From the NCBI RefSeq assembly GCF_020982545.1, contig NZ_JAJKLK010000001.1:372001-436000 (forward strand): DNA of 64,000 bases, in the 5' to 3' direction. The notes beneath the pieces were generated by a model. The model did no database searches. It had not been told where the DNA came from and saw nothing but the letters and a program-made list of their open reading frames with translations. Position 1 is the stretch's first letter. Each line of letters starts with the position of its first letter. A program made the translations under genes and the position numbers. Below are positions 34,262 through 44,130 of this stretch, piece after piece. The DNA is from Streptomyces sp. MNU76. GTDB lineage: Bacteria > Actinomycetota > Actinomycetes > Streptomycetales > Streptomycetaceae.

Positions 34262-34464
34262 GCCCGCATCCCTCTCGCGCGGATGGCGTCGAGCGCGCCC
34301 AGCGCCATCAGGTTGTCCGCCGCGAAGACGACCTCGGGCGGCTCGGCCAGGTCGAGGAACCTCGGTGGCGACGGACGCTCCCGCCTCGGCCGCGACATCC
34401 TTGATGCTCGCCATCGCCGCCCGGGCAAGGAGGCGGCAGTGGCCGAAATTCAATCGTGACCGAG
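34262..34464 (-). pseudogene. Internally deleted copy of rbsR and its upstream region
   Basis: Three blocks match rbsR in order. 34266-34361 matches rbsR codons around VFAADNLMALGALDA; 34363-34414 matches the start MASIKDVAAEAG; and 34437-34464 is a 28-nt identical match to 31544-31571 upstream of rbsR. About 620 nt of coding sequence and both operator repeats have been deleted. It shows a duplication that then decayed. It has no intact frame. Confidence 0.85.
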
Positions 34465-34483
34465 GGGCCGACCCGAGACGCGC

Positions 34484-34522
34484 CGAGCGGGGTGGTGCGC
34501 GACCTCCGCACCACCCCGCTCG
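34484..34522 (-). terminator. Terminator of the rhs gene
   Basis: A perfect 16-bp stem (CGAGCGGGGTGGTGCG with complement at 34507-34522) with 7-nt loop lies 46 nt beyond the rhs stop on the minus strand. No gene fits between them. Confidence 0.88.
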
Positions 34523-34567
34523 ACCCCGGTCCGCCCGGGCAGGGGTCCAAGAGCCGTCAGAGACGGC

Positions 34568-37500
34568 CTAGACCCAGGTCTTGCCCGCCGCGTTGGACTT
34601 CAGCTTGTGCTTCTTGACCTTGTCCTTGCAGAAGCGACAGGCGGTCTCCTTCGCCTTCTTGTACGTCCAGGCCGTGATCTTCCCTCCCAGGCTTCTTCCG
34701 ATCTTGTTGTTGTACTGGTCGGCCTTGGAGTCACGCTTCGCCGCCTTGGAGCTCCCCGCGTTCTTCTCGTGGGCGTTGCCGAGCGCCTTGGCCAGGCTGG
34801 AACCGACGGCCCAGGTCAGCATCGCCTGCCAGATGCAGTGGCGGTAGGCGTTCTGCTTCGCCCCGTGCGAGTACCGCTTCTTCGCCTCTCCCAGGGCCCA
34901 GTAGGTGATGTAGGCCATGTCCGCGCACCACAGCAGGAACAGGGCGCAGATCGCGGCCTCCGGGACGAGGCCGTTGATGCTGTAGTTCCCGCTGATGTCG
35001 TAGCAGTTCACCGGGTCGGCGAAGCAGTAGTCGTACGAACTGGCGTTGCCTCCGACGATCCGGTCGACGGAGAGGAACCGCCCCGTGTCCGAGTCGTAGA
35101 GGCGGACCCCCATGAGCGTGACGCTGCTGGGCGTCTCGGACGAGCGCTGCTCCCCGCCGAGCCAGCCGTAGCGGGACGCGTCCGTTCCCGGCAGGAGCTT
35201 GCCGTACTCGTCGTAGGCGTTGACCACGGGAGTGGTGGCGTCCGTCAGGGGGATCTGTGTGGCTATGTCACCGTGGAGATTGGTGAGTTGGAGAACCACG
35301 TCACCTGCGGCGCCGGTGGTGGCGATCAGGCTCCCCGTCAGGTCCGACAGGTTGCGGGTGATCTTGTTGTTGCTCTCGCCGGACCACGTGGGATTGTCCC
35401 CGTCGGCCCCGTAGTGGTTGCGGACGGTCGCCGTGGTGGCCCAGGTCCCGCCCTCGTCCTGACTCTCGGTCGTGGACGAGGCGAGCCTCCCGGCCGCGTC
35501 GAGGCTCCAGGTGGTGCGCTCGCCACGCGCCGTGATCTGGCGGACCAGATCGTTGGCGTAGTAGGAGTACTGGGCGCCGCTCGACTGGGTGGTCGTGCGG
35601 CCGAAGGCGTCGTAGGCGGTGCCGGTCCCGATCAGCCGGTCGGCGCTGTCGTAGGTGGAGTTGACCGTCTTGGTGGTCGGGGCACCCCCGTCCACGTCGT
35701 CGACGGTGGTCACCAGGGACGTGCGGTTGGTGTTGTCGTCGAACCCGTACCCGCGGTGGGTCGTGACACCCGTCTGGGTGTCGTCGGCCTTGGTCAGGCG
35801 ACCGGCCGCGTCGTAGGAGTACTCCTGGTACGCCCCACCGCCCGTGTACGTGGTGCGGGAGACGACCTGACCGTGGATGTTCTCACTGATCGACTCGCCC
35901 TGGACCGTCCAGCCGGACTCCCAGTGCCAGTAGCGCGAGGTCTCACTGCCCGTCGGGTCCAGGTTGAACTCGACGTCCATGTTCCAGGGCAGCTTCTGCT
36001 TGTAGAGGCGCCCGTCGGAGTCGTAGGAACCGGTGACGTCGCCGATGCCGCCCATGACGGAGTCGTGCATCCGGGTCGGCAGGCCCGTCAGACCGTCGTA
36101 GTCGTACGTGGTCTCCGAGGGAGCCGAGTCGGATCGCCTGGTGACACGGTCGCGGGCGTCGTACTCGGTGCGCGTGACGTTGCCCGCGCCGTCGTCGTAC
36201 GAGATCTCGCGGCCGAGCTTGTCGGTGCCGTGGCGGATCGTGGTGGCGCCGTCGGACATGGTGGCCACTTGGCCGTTGGCGGGATCGAAGGTGATCGTCT
36301 GCGTGGGTACGGCCGTACCGACGCCCCCGCTGATCTGGATCTGCTTGCCCCGGCCGGCCGCGTCGTACGTGGTGACGGTGGTGCGTGTCACCCCGTTGGC
36401 GGTCTCGGTGACCTTGGTGGCGTTGCCCCAGCGGTCGTACTCGAGGGTCTTGGTGGGCAGCTCGTCGGGGTTCGAGCCGCCCCCGGTGATCTTTCCTGCC
36501 GGGCCACTGGAGCACAGCAGGTCGGCCCATTCGGGGCGCCCCGCGCACGCGCCGGTCCCGTCGGCGGACCAGTACTGGGACACCACCGTTCCGGCGTCGG
36601 ACCCGTTGGACTTGGGCTGGCTGTTCTTGGTGATGCGCCCCTGGGCGTCGTAGACGGAGGCCCGGGTCAGCTTGAGCCCGGTCGGGTCCGTGACGCTGCT
36701 GACCGGCAGGCCCTTGGCCCAGTCGTAGGCGGTCGTGCTGGTACGCACGTCGCCGTCGGCCGGGTAGTCCTCGACGAAAGCACCCGTCGACGTCGTGGTC
36801 GGCTGGTCCATGACCAGAGCGGACCCGTCGGTGGGGCGGCCCTCGTCGTACCGCGTGACGGTGTGTTCCCGCGCGGGCACCAGGGTGCGGGCCGGGATGT
36901 CGGGGCTGTCGGCGTCGCCCTGGAGCTGCTTGGTCAGGGTGACCAGGTGCAGCGGTCCGAGCTGGTCCACCATCCGCCTGCCGTCGCTGGAGTACTTCGC
37001 GACGGTGGCCAGCTTCTGGGCACGCTCGGCCGTCGAATCGGAGCGGATGCCGAGTTCGCTCTGGGTGTTGACCTGGTATTCCTCGCTGCCGAGAGCGAGT
37101 TCGCGGTTGGTGGCCCCCAGTTCGAAGACGATGTTGCCGAACGCGTCGTACTGCGTGGTGGTCAGGTGCCGACCGGGCAGACCGGTGTTGACCTGGAGCC
37201 CCGAGGCGTTGGTGTAGGTGGTGGTCGCCTTGTCGTAGTCCCCCGCGGCGAGATCGTTCCCGCTGTGCGAGGCGGGCACCTGATCGGCGGGGAAGATGGC
37301 GGTGGCGTCCGTGGGCGCGTCCGTCTGCGCCCAGGTCCTGGTGTCCACCGGGGCCACCTGGTTCGGCGCCTTGGTGCCGGAGAGCGGAACGTCGTAGACG
37401 AGGGAGAGCGCCGCCCTGCCGCCGTCCGGCTCGTCCTTGCTGCCCGGCTTCAGCGTGGGCCGCGACACGGACAGCACCATGCCGTCACCGGCCACCGAAC

Positions 37501-40500
37501 TGGCGCCCGCCTTGCCGTACTCGAACGTCCACGGCAACTCGCCCGGCGGGGTCTGGGTGACCACCCGGCCCGCACTGTCGTAGGTGTAGGTCGTCTTCAG
37601 CGCCGGGGAGATCCGGGGATCCCACTGCTCACGCAGGCGGCCCGAGGCGTCGTACGCGTAACTGGACACCACGGTGGCGGTGGCGTTCGCCGCGCCCGGG
37701 TTGGTGGACCACTGGCGGATGCGGTAGACCTGCCCGGCGTAGTCGCCCAGCGTGCTGCCGGTCGCCGTGGTCGTGGTGGCGTACTGGTACTCCAGGATCC
37801 GGCAGCCCTTGGTGGAAGGGGCGTTCGCGCAGGTCTCGTTGCTCACGGCGGACGAGGGGGCGATCGCGTACTTCGGCCGGGCCAGCACGGCTCCGCCCAC
37901 GGTGACCTTCTCCGAGATCAGCGAGGTGGTGGAGTTCTCCGTCGACAGCGAGCTCTTGGAGAGCTGCCAGGTCGTCGCGGCCGTGTCGATCTTGGTGAAC
38001 TGCGAGGTGGTCCCCTCGGTGTCCTTCAGGGTGAAGGAGCCCGTCAGGCTGCCGGTGAGGGTCAGGGACTCGGCCCCCTCCTCGGGCTTCCACCCGCCGC
38101 CGCTCGTCGCGGTGAACCCGGTTTCCTCCCCTTCGACGTCCACCAACGCGACCGAGGTGCTCGACGTCTTGCGGATGTACAGCATTTGGGAGTCGGTGAG
38201 TTCCGCGGCGGTACCCGCGGTCCACTGCGGACCGAAGATGGCGACCTGCCCCTCCTGCTGCCCACCGGCAGTGGGACGGCGTGAGGAGGCGGTGCGGCTC
38301 GCGGTCAGCCCGAAGGACGAACTGTCCGTCGCGGACACCGTGTAGTCACCGGTGAGCATGTTCACGTCGCCCGGGCCGGCGGCCTGGGTCGGCGCGGCGC
38401 CCGCGTCGCGGTCGACGGTGATGGAGGTGGCCGGGGAGGAGTCGGTGCTGGAGCCGTCGGTGAAGACCGCGCGGAGGTCCAGCGGACCGTCCTCGCCGAG
38501 GGTGTCGGCGATGTTCCAGACGAGTTCGTCCGGCACGCCACCGGTCACCTTCACCGGCCAGGCGGCGACGGCCGTGTTGTCCGACTTGCGTCGCACATCG
38601 GCGACGGGAACGTCCTTCCAGGTGTCGGTCTCACCGCGCCGGTACTGGTAACGGACCCCCGTGTCGGCGGTCTTGCCCTGGCCGGACAGGACGGTCCGCC
38701 GCGCGGGGCGGTCCCCCTGGGCCGGGGAGAGCAGCGCGGCGCCCGAGCCCGCGTAGAAGGTGAAGGTGGTCTGGGCGGAGGCGTTGCCGGCGGCGTCCTT
38801 CGTGCGGGCGGTCAGGATGTGCTTGCCCGCGCGGAACACCGGCTTGGCCGTCACCGCCGCGCCGGTGGTGGCGATCGTCTGCCAGGCTCCGCCGTCCAGT
38901 TGCCACTGGACCTCCTTCACGTCCGCCGACGGCGGGGTGAGGGTGAAGCTTCCGGTGAAGTCGCCGCTGCCGTTCGGAGCGCCGGACCACTGCCCGGCGG
39001 GGAAGTCGCCGGAGGCGATCGAGGTCGCGGCGGGGGACGTGGTGTCCACCGTCAGGGTGCGGAAAGCCGACCAGGCACTGGTGGCGGAGCCGTCTCCCGC
39101 GCGGACCCGCCACTTGTAGGAGCCCGCCGCGAGCGCGGCCGGGGTCCAGTTGGCCTGGGCTCCGGAGGCGACCGCCGCACTGGAACCGGTGCGCAGGGCG
39201 GAGGTCCCGGTGGACGTCCACACCTCGTAGTCGAGGGTGACCTGCGAGCCGTCACCGTCCAGGGCCTTCGCCGACAGGGTCGGCGTGGTGTCGTTGGTGG
39301 CCGCCGCGCTCAGCGGGGCCAGCAGAGTCGGCCGCTCGGGAACCGAGTTGTAGGTGACCGACAGATAGGGGGTGTTGGAGGCCGCGTTGCCGGAGTTGAA
39401 GCGCTTCCAGCCGTACGGGTCCGTCTCGTCCGTGGCCCGCAGGCCCAGGTGGTTGGTGCCGTTGCCGCCGCTTGCCCAGGCCTTCGCCAGGGAGGTCACG
39501 TCGGCGGACACCCACCCGTCGTTGCAGGCGCTGGAGAAGCCCTTGGTCTGGGTGCTGGTGGCGTGCTTCGTCTGCCAGGCCGGCTGCGAGGTCCAGCGCG
39601 AGGCGGTGCTCGCGGCTCCGGTGGACCACACCTCCCAGCTCTTCGGGGTGCAGGACCACGAGTGGTAGGCGAACAGATTGAGCTTCGCCGCGGAGACCTG
39701 CTTGCCCGTGATGTTCTTCATCGGGAACGACAGGAACGACCGCGCCACCTGGGAGGAACCGTTGTTGCCGATCTTGAGGTCGGTGGAGGCGGACTCGTCG
39801 GTGGTGTGCCCCTCCTGCACGAAGGCGTCGAAGCTGGCCCCCACGTTGATCGCGGGGTCGATCGTCACCGGGAACCGCGTCGCGTCGTCGGCCAGGAACT
39901 TCGCGTCCGGTGTCAGGGTCAGGGTGACCGTGTCGCCGTCCTGGGCCACCTTCACCGCGACGGGCGCGGTGCGCTTGTGCTCACCGGACCTGGCGTCCAC
40001 CTGCGCGTCCCACATCACCGGCGCGGGCAGGACCCCCACGGCCTTGCCCTTGGCGTCGGAGAAGGAGACCGAGCCGTCCGCCTTCTCCTTCGCGGTCAGC
40101 CCCTTGGCGGTCAGGCTGTAGGCGATCGCCCCGCTCGCGTCGACGGCGGAACGATCCTTCAGCTCCAGGAACTGCTCGTAGCCGGTACGCGTCGACTCGA
40201 TCAGGAGGTCCGTCGAGGGCAGAGCGCTCCGGTAGCGGGCGATGTTCTTCTCCGCGCCCTCGATCTCCGGCGTGGGCAGGGTCCCGTACCAGCCCAGCTC
40301 CATCCGCTGCCCGGTCCGGCCCTCCAGGGTCACGAGGGGGACACCGGCCGAACCGGTGCTCTCCCCGACGCTCTTCAGCCCCTTGGGGGCCTTGCTCTTT
40401 CCGGCCAGGCGCAGTCCGTGGGGATGCCGCCGGGCGCCGACCGAGCCGTCCGACAGCTTCCGCAGGGAGACGTCGACGTCCTGCCACCGGTCCTGGTCGT

Positions 40501-40936
40501 CCTGGAACCGGATCGGTCCCGCATACGCGGTCTGGGTGACCGAACCGTCCGGGTCGACGTAGGTCGTGGACGTCTCGGTTCGGGCGTCCAGCGCCTCGAT
40601 CCGACGGTTCTGGATCTTCGCCTTCAGTCGGGCGGCGGCCACCGATCCGGCGGTCGCGGACCCGAGGTCCTTCGCCGGCTTGTTCCGGTCGGCAGCCGGG
40701 GCTTCGCGGCCCGAGGCCACTGCCACGTTGGTGGTTCCCACGATCACGGCGGTCTCGAACGCCATCGCCAGGACGACGGTCGCCGCCACCGAGCGCAGGC
40801 GTCTTCGCCGGGCCGGAGGGAGGAAGGGCTGGACGGACGGTCTGTCCGATCTCCACCCTTGTCTGAGGAACGTGGCTATCAAGCTCACTCCTTGCAACGG
40901 TGCGGGATCTTCCCGCAAGAACCTGAAGATCTTCAT
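34568..40936 (-). CDS. Rhs/YD-repeat secreted protein with DUF6973-like C-terminal domain
   Basis: The 2122-residue protein begins with a basic, hydrophobic export segment (LRSVAATVVLAMAFETAVIV, ~45-64). Then come a DNRLRE-like beta domain (SFLSFPMKNITGKQVSAAKL, ~400), Ig-like/FN3-like segments (~540-760), many YD repeats (YDASGRLREQWD; EYSYDAAGRLTKADD) and the Rhs core GVRLYDSDTGRFLSVDRIVG (~1945). The variable C-terminal ~150 residues contain NAYRHCIWQAMLTWAVGSS, LGNAHE and DQYNNKIGRSLGGK, the His/His/Asn pattern of DUF6973. ATG 40936 has GAGGA upstream; ATG 40966 lacks a site. It is probably an effector shell carrying a toxin-like tip, but no immunity gene lies between it and the terminator. 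Confidence 0.88.
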   Translation of the reverse strand: MKIFRFLREDPAPLQGVSLIATFLRQGWRSDRPSVQPFLPPARRRRLRSVAATVVLAMAFETAVIVGTTNVAVASGREAPAADRNKPAKDLGSATAGSVAAARLKAKIQNRRIEALDARTETSTTYVDPDGSVTQTAYAGPIRFQDDQDRWQDVDVSLRKLSDGSVGARRHPHGLRLAGKSKAPKGLKSVGESTGSAGVPLVTLEGRTGQRMELGWYGTLPTPEIEGAEKNIARYRSALPSTDLLIESTRTGYEQFLELKDRSAVDASGAIAYSLTAKGLTAKEKADGSVSFSDAKGKAVGVLPAPVMWDAQVDARSGEHKRTAPVAVKVAQDGDTVTLTLTPDAKFLADDATRFPVTIDPAINVGASFDAFVQEGHTTDESASTDLKIGNNGSSQVARSFLSFPMKNITGKQVSAAKLNLFAYHSWSCTPKSWEVWSTGAASTASRWTSQPAWQTKHATSTQTKGFSSACNDGWVSADVTSLAKAWASGGNGTNHLGLRATDETDPYGWKRFNSGNAASNTPYLSVTYNSVPERPTLLAPLSAAATNDTTPTLSAKALDGDGSQVTLDYEVWTSTGTSALRTGSSAAVASGAQANWTPAALAAGSYKWRVRAGDGSATSAWSAFRTLTVDTTSPAATSIASGDFPAGQWSGAPNGSGDFTGSFTLTPPSADVKEVQWQLDGGAWQTIATTGAAVTAKPVFRAGKHILTARTKDAAGNASAQTTFTFYAGSGAALLSPAQGDRPARRTVLSGQGKTADTGVRYQYRRGETDTWKDVPVADVRRKSDNTAVAAWPVKVTGGVPDELVWNIADTLGEDGPLDLRAVFTDGSSTDSSPATSITVDRDAGAAPTQAAGPGDVNMLTGDYTVSATDSSSFGLTASRTASSRRPTAGGQQEGQVAIFGPQWTAGTAAELTDSQMLYIRKTSSTSVALVDVEGEETGFTATSGGGWKPEEGAESLTLTGSLTGSFTLKDTEGTTSQFTKIDTAATTWQLSKSSLSTENSTTSLISEKVTVGGAVLARPKYAIAPSSAVSNETCANAPSTKGCRILEYQYATTTTATGSTLGDYAGQVYRIRQWSTNPGAANATATVVSSYAYDASGRLREQWDPRISPALKTTYTYDSAGRVVTQTPPGELPWTFEYGKAGASSVAGDGMVLSVSRPTLKPGSKDEPDGGRAALSLVYDVPLSGTKAPNQVAPVDTRTWAQTDAPTDATAIFPADQVPASHSGNDLAAGDYDKATTTYTNASGLQVNTGLPGRHLTTTQYDAFGNIVFELGATNRELALGSEEYQVNTQSELGIRSDSTAERAQKLATVAKYSSDGRRMVDQLGPLHLVTLTKQLQGDADSPDIPARTLVPAREHTVTRYDEGRPTDGSALVMDQPTTTSTGAFVEDYPADGDVRTSTTAYDWAKGLPVSSVTDPTGLKLTRASVYDAQGRITKNSQPKSNGSDAGTVVSQYWSADGTGACAGRPEWADLLCSSGPAGKITGGGSNPDELPTKTLEYDRWGNATKVTETANGVTRTTVTTYDAAGRGKQIQISGGVGTAVPTQTITFDPANGQVATMSDGATTIRHGTDKLGREISYDDGAGNVTRTEYDARDRVTRRSDSAPSETTYDYDGLTGLPTRMHDSVMGGIGDVTGSYDSDGRLYKQKLPWNMDVEFNLDPTGSETSRYWHWESGWTVQGESISENIHGQVVSRTTYTGGGAYQEYSYDAAGRLTKADDTQTGVTTHRGYGFDDNTNRTSLVTTVDDVDGGAPTTKTVNSTYDSADRLIGTGTAYDAFGRTTTQSSGAQYSYYANDLVRQITARGERTTWSLDAAGRLASSTTESQDEGGTWATTATVRNHYGADGDNPTWSGESNNKITRNLSDLTGSLIATTGAAGDVVLQLTNLHGDIATQIPLTDATTPVVNAYDEYGKLLPGTDASRYGWLGGEQRSSETPSSVTLMGVRLYDSDTGRFLSVDRIVGGNASSYDYCFADPVNCYDISGNYSINGLVPEAAICALFLLWCADMAYITYWALGEAKKRYSHGAKQNAYRHCIWQAMLTWAVGSSLAKALGNAHEKNAGSSKAAKRDSKADQYNNKIGRSLGGKITAWTYKKAKETACRFCKDKVKKHKLKSNAAGKTWV

Positions 40937-41014
40937 GAGGTCCTCACGGAAGTCAATCCGTTGCATGCAAAGCGCTTGTTTCCAGCCAAAGTTGACGGAA
41001 AGTAAGTGGGCTGA

Positions 41015-41035
41015 CTACCAGCTACCAGCTACCAG
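41015..41035. repeat. Three tandem CTACCAG heptamers
   Basis: CTACCAG occurs three times back to back in the 124-nt gap between the lipoprotein gene and rhs. Purpose unknown; probably slippage. Confidence 0.7.
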
Positions 41036-41060
41036 CCATCGCCACTCGGTCCGGGCGGCC

Positions 41061-41621
41061 TCAGTCCGAGCAACTGGCCGCGGAGCCGTCGGCCGTCGAG
41101 TTGACAGCCACGCGGTAGCCGAACCCGGCGTCGAAGTCGGGCCCGGTCTTCGTCTCCTCCGCGTCCAGGATCTCCTTGGTCAGGAAGTAGACGTCCAGCG
41201 TCGTGGCGTCGTCCGTCTTGCCACGGGTGAAGCACAGGCTCGCGGAGCGGTTCTCCTTCAGCGCCTGTCGCGTGGCCTTGGACGGCTTCCACCCCTCGCG
41301 CTCCGCCGCGGCCTCGTAGTGCTGGATCACTTCGGCCTTGTCGCCGGGGAAGACGTAGGTCCGGTCGGCGTACAGCCAGGCTTCGCCGCTGTCCTCCCAG
41401 CAGCCGGCCTGGAGGTCCTCGAAGCCCTGGGGCACGATCGTCCCCGGGGGCCGGGAATCGAGAACGTCGTACGACTTCAGCGCGTCGACGCGGCTCCCGG
41501 TGTCCTCGCACGAGGCGGAGGCGGCATCCGCGAGAGACTGGCATCCGGTGAGCGCTCCGGTCACCAGCGCGGCCGTCAACACAAAGGTGGCGCACCGGCC
41601 GGTTCGCTTACGAGGCGTCAA
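41061..41621 (-). CDS. Putative lipoprotein of unknown function
   Basis: The 186-residue protein has a basic start, a hydrophobic stretch (CATFVLTAALVTGALTGC) ending in the lipobox LTGC, and a mature domain with WLYADRTYVFPGDKAEVIQH and several cysteines. I prefer the TTG at 41621 because AGGAG lies 5 nt upstream; the in-frame ATG 41636 has no site. It is co-directional with and upstream of rhs (124 nt gap). It could be a lipid-anchored partner or immunity-like factor, but nothing in the sequence proves that. Confidence 0.75.
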   Translation of the reverse strand: MTPRKRTGRCATFVLTAALVTGALTGCQSLADAASASCEDTGSRVDALKSYDVLDSRPPGTIVPQGFEDLQAGCWEDSGEAWLYADRTYVFPGDKAEVIQHYEAAAEREGWKPSKATRQALKENRSASLCFTRGKTDDATTLDVYFLTKEILDAEETKTGPDFDAGFGYRVAVNSTADGSAASCSD

Positions 41622-41749
41622 GTCGGCTCCTGTCATCGACGTGCCGCGGCAGCCGACTTCACTGCCTGAGACCAGAGATATGCGATCAGTGACATTAGCA
41701 TCTCTTCGGCAGGCGGTGGCCTGTCATACCTCCCCGGTACCGTCGGATC

Positions 41750-44008
41750 ATGGCTCAACAGGCGGGCAGTCCCCCCGGTGAACGGCGACTCGCCGTACTC
41801 GAAGGCGTCCTGGAACGGATCACGTACGCCAACGAGGACAACGGCTACACGGTCGCGCGCGTGGACACCGGCCGGGGCGGCGGCGACCTCCTCACCGTCG
41901 TCGGCGCGCTCCTCGGCGCCCAGGTCGGCGAATCCCTCCGGATGGAGGGCCGTTGGGGCTCGCACCCCCAGTACGGCAAGCAGTTCACGGTGGAGAACTA
42001 CACCACCGTCCTCCCGGCCACCGTCCAGGGCATCCGCCGTTACCTCGGCTCCGGCCTCGTCAAGGGCATCGGCCCGATCTTCGCCGACCGCATCACCCAG
42101 CACTTCGGCCTGGACACCCTCCAGATCATCGAGGAGGAGCCGAAGCGCCTCATCGAGGTCCCCGGCCTCGGCCCCAAGCGCACCAAGAAGATCGCCGACG
42201 CCTGGGAGGAGCAGAAGGCGATCAAGGAGGTCATGCTCTTCCTCCAGACGGTCGAGGTCTCCACGTCCATCGCCGTCCGCATCTACAAGAAGTACGGCGA
42301 CGCCTCGATCGGCGTCGTGAAGAACCAGCCGTATCGGCTCGCCGCCGACGTCTGGGGCATCGGCTTCCTCACCGCCGACAAGATCGCCCAGTCCGTCGGC
42401 ATCCCCCACGACAGCCCGGAGCGCGTCAAGGCGGGCCTGCAGTACGCCCTTTCGCAGGCCACCGACCAGGGCAACTGCTACCTCCCCGAGGAGCGCCTGA
42501 TCGCCGACGCGGTCAAGCTCCTCCAGGTCGACACGGGCCTGGTCATCGAATGCCTGGCCGAACTCGCCCTGCCCGACGAGGACTCCGGCGAACCCGGCGT
42601 CGTGCGCGAGAAGGTGCCGGGCCAGGACGGGGGAGACCCGGTCACCGCCATCTACCTCGTCCCCTTCCACCGCGCCGAACTCTCCCTCTCCGCCCAGCTG
42701 TTGCGCCTCCTGCGCACCGACGGCGACCGCATGCCCGGCTTCCACGACGTGGCCTGGGACAAGGCGCTGGCATGGCTGCGAGGGCGCACGGGCGCGGAGT
42801 TGGCCCCGGAGCAGGAGGCGGCCGTACGCCTCGCGCTGACCGAGAAGGTGGCCGTGCTGACCGGTGGCCCGGGGTGCGGCAAGTCCTTCACGGTCCGCTC
42901 GATCGTGGAGCTGGCCCGCGCCAAGAAGGCGAAGGTCGTGCTCGCCGCCCCCACCGGCCGGGCCGCCAAGCGTCTCGCCGAGCTGACCGGCGCCGAGGCC
43001 TCCACCGTCCACCGCCTCCTGGAGCTGAAGCCCGGCGGCGACGCGGCCTACGACAAGGACCGCCCGCTGGACGCCGATCTGGTGGTCGTCGACGAGGCTT
43101 CCATGCTGGACCTCCTGCTCGCCAACAAACTGGTGAAGGCGGTGCCGCCGGGCGCGCACCTCCTCTTCGTCGGGGACGTCGACCAGCTCCCCAGTGTCGG
43201 CGCCGGCGAGGTCCTCCGCGATCTCCTGGCCGACGGCAGCCCGATCCCCGCCGTCCGTCTCACCAAGGTGTTCCGCCAGGCCCAGCAGTCCGGTGTGGTG
43301 ACCAACGCGCACCGGATCAACTCCGGGCAACACCCGGTCACCGACGGCATGAAGGACTTCTTCCTCTTCGTCGAGGACGACACGGAGGAGGCGGGGCGGC
43401 TCACGGTCGACGTCGCGGCCCGTCGTATTCCGGCCAAGTTCGGGCTCGACCCGCGCCGGGACGTCCAGGTGCTGGCGCCCATGCACCGGGGCCCGGCCGG
43501 CGCGGGCACCCTCAACGGTCTGCTCCAGCAGGCCATCACCCCCGCCCGCCCCGACCTGGCCGAGAAGCGGTTCGGCGGCCGGGTCTTCCGCGTCGGCGAC
43601 AAGGTCACCCAGATTCGCAACAACTACGAGAAGGGCGAGAACGGCGTCTTCAACGGCACCGTCGGCGTGGTCACCGCGCTCGACCCGGTCGACCAGCGGC
43701 TGACGGTCCTCACCGACGAGGACGAGGAGGTGCCGTACGAGTTCGACGAACTGGACGAGCTGGCGCACGCCTACGCGGTGACGATCCACCGGTCCCAGGG
43801 CAGCGAGTACCCGGCCGTGGTGATCCCGGTCACCACCGGCGCCTGGATGATGCTCCAGCGCAATCTCCTCTACACGGCCGTGACCAGGGCGAAGAAACTG
43901 GTGGTCCTGGTCGGCTCCCGCAAGGCGATCGGCCAGGCGGTCCGCACGGTCTCCGCCGGCCGCCGGTGCACGGCCCTCGACTTCCGGCTCGCACCACGGG
44001 TTTTGTAG
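41750..44008 (+). CDS. recD2: RecD2-family DNA helicase
   Basis: The 752-residue helicase has an N-terminal OB-like region (GVLERITYANEDNGYTVARV), helix-hairpin-helix motifs (VKGIGPIFADRI, VPGLGPKRTKKIADAW) and a superfamily 1B core. The core carries Walker A GGPGCGKSFT (~373), Walker B VVVDEASMLD (~445), VGDVDQLPSVGAG, and the C-terminal motif YAVTIHRSQGSEYP (~675) with AVTRAKK. RecD2 is a RecBC-independent 5'-3' helicase involved in repair or fork processing. It stands alone, with no recB or recC nearby. Confidence 0.93.
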   Translation: MAQQAGSPPGERRLAVLEGVLERITYANEDNGYTVARVDTGRGGGDLLTVVGALLGAQVGESLRMEGRWGSHPQYGKQFTVENYTTVLPATVQGIRRYLGSGLVKGIGPIFADRITQHFGLDTLQIIEEEPKRLIEVPGLGPKRTKKIADAWEEQKAIKEVMLFLQTVEVSTSIAVRIYKKYGDASIGVVKNQPYRLAADVWGIGFLTADKIAQSVGIPHDSPERVKAGLQYALSQATDQGNCYLPEERLIADAVKLLQVDTGLVIECLAELALPDEDSGEPGVVREKVPGQDGGDPVTAIYLVPFHRAELSLSAQLLRLLRTDGDRMPGFHDVAWDKALAWLRGRTGAELAPEQEAAVRLALTEKVAVLTGGPGCGKSFTVRSIVELARAKKAKVVLAAPTGRAAKRLAELTGAEASTVHRLLELKPGGDAAYDKDRPLDADLVVVDEASMLDLLLANKLVKAVPPGAHLLFVGDVDQLPSVGAGEVLRDLLADGSPIPAVRLTKVFRQAQQSGVVTNAHRINSGQHPVTDGMKDFFLFVEDDTEEAGRLTVDVAARRIPAKFGLDPRRDVQVLAPMHRGPAGAGTLNGLLQQAITPARPDLAEKRFGGRVFRVGDKVTQIRNNYEKGENGVFNGTVGVVTALDPVDQRLTVLTDEDEEVPYEFDELDELAHAYAVTIHRSQGSEYPAVVIPVTTGAWMMLQRNLLYTAVTRAKKLVVLVGSRKAIGQAVRTVSAGRRCTALDFRLAPRVL

Positions 44009-44064
44009 GTCCAGAGCCCACTTCGGGGGAACCTCTCGTGCCGTTCCGGCGGCTCGTGAGTGAA

Positions 44065-44080
44065 ATTTGATCGATCAAAT
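44065..44080. promoter_or_regulatory. 16-bp perfect palindrome upstream of citA
   Basis: ATTTGATCGATCAAAT is perfectly symmetric and AT-rich in a GC-rich context. It sits ~188 nt before the citrate synthase start and ~57 nt past the helicase stop, so it is a candidate regulator site for citA. The binding protein is unknown. Confidence 0.6.
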
Positions 44081-44130
44081 GAGTCGTAAAGGTCACACAG
44101 CCCTTCCAGATGTCGGACGGAGGGGGCAGG

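Noticed and set aside
34607..38284. A 1225-codon plus-strand frame antisense to rhs
   Set aside because: Composition is that of a shadow (Gly/Val/Arg runs) and the rhs frame on the other strand has clear domains.
40961..40983. TTGCATGCAA palindrome and AAGCGCTT next to the rhs start as LacI operator
   Set aside because: The core matches the operator at 1115 but lies at the start codons of rhs with no LacI gene nearby; too short to claim.
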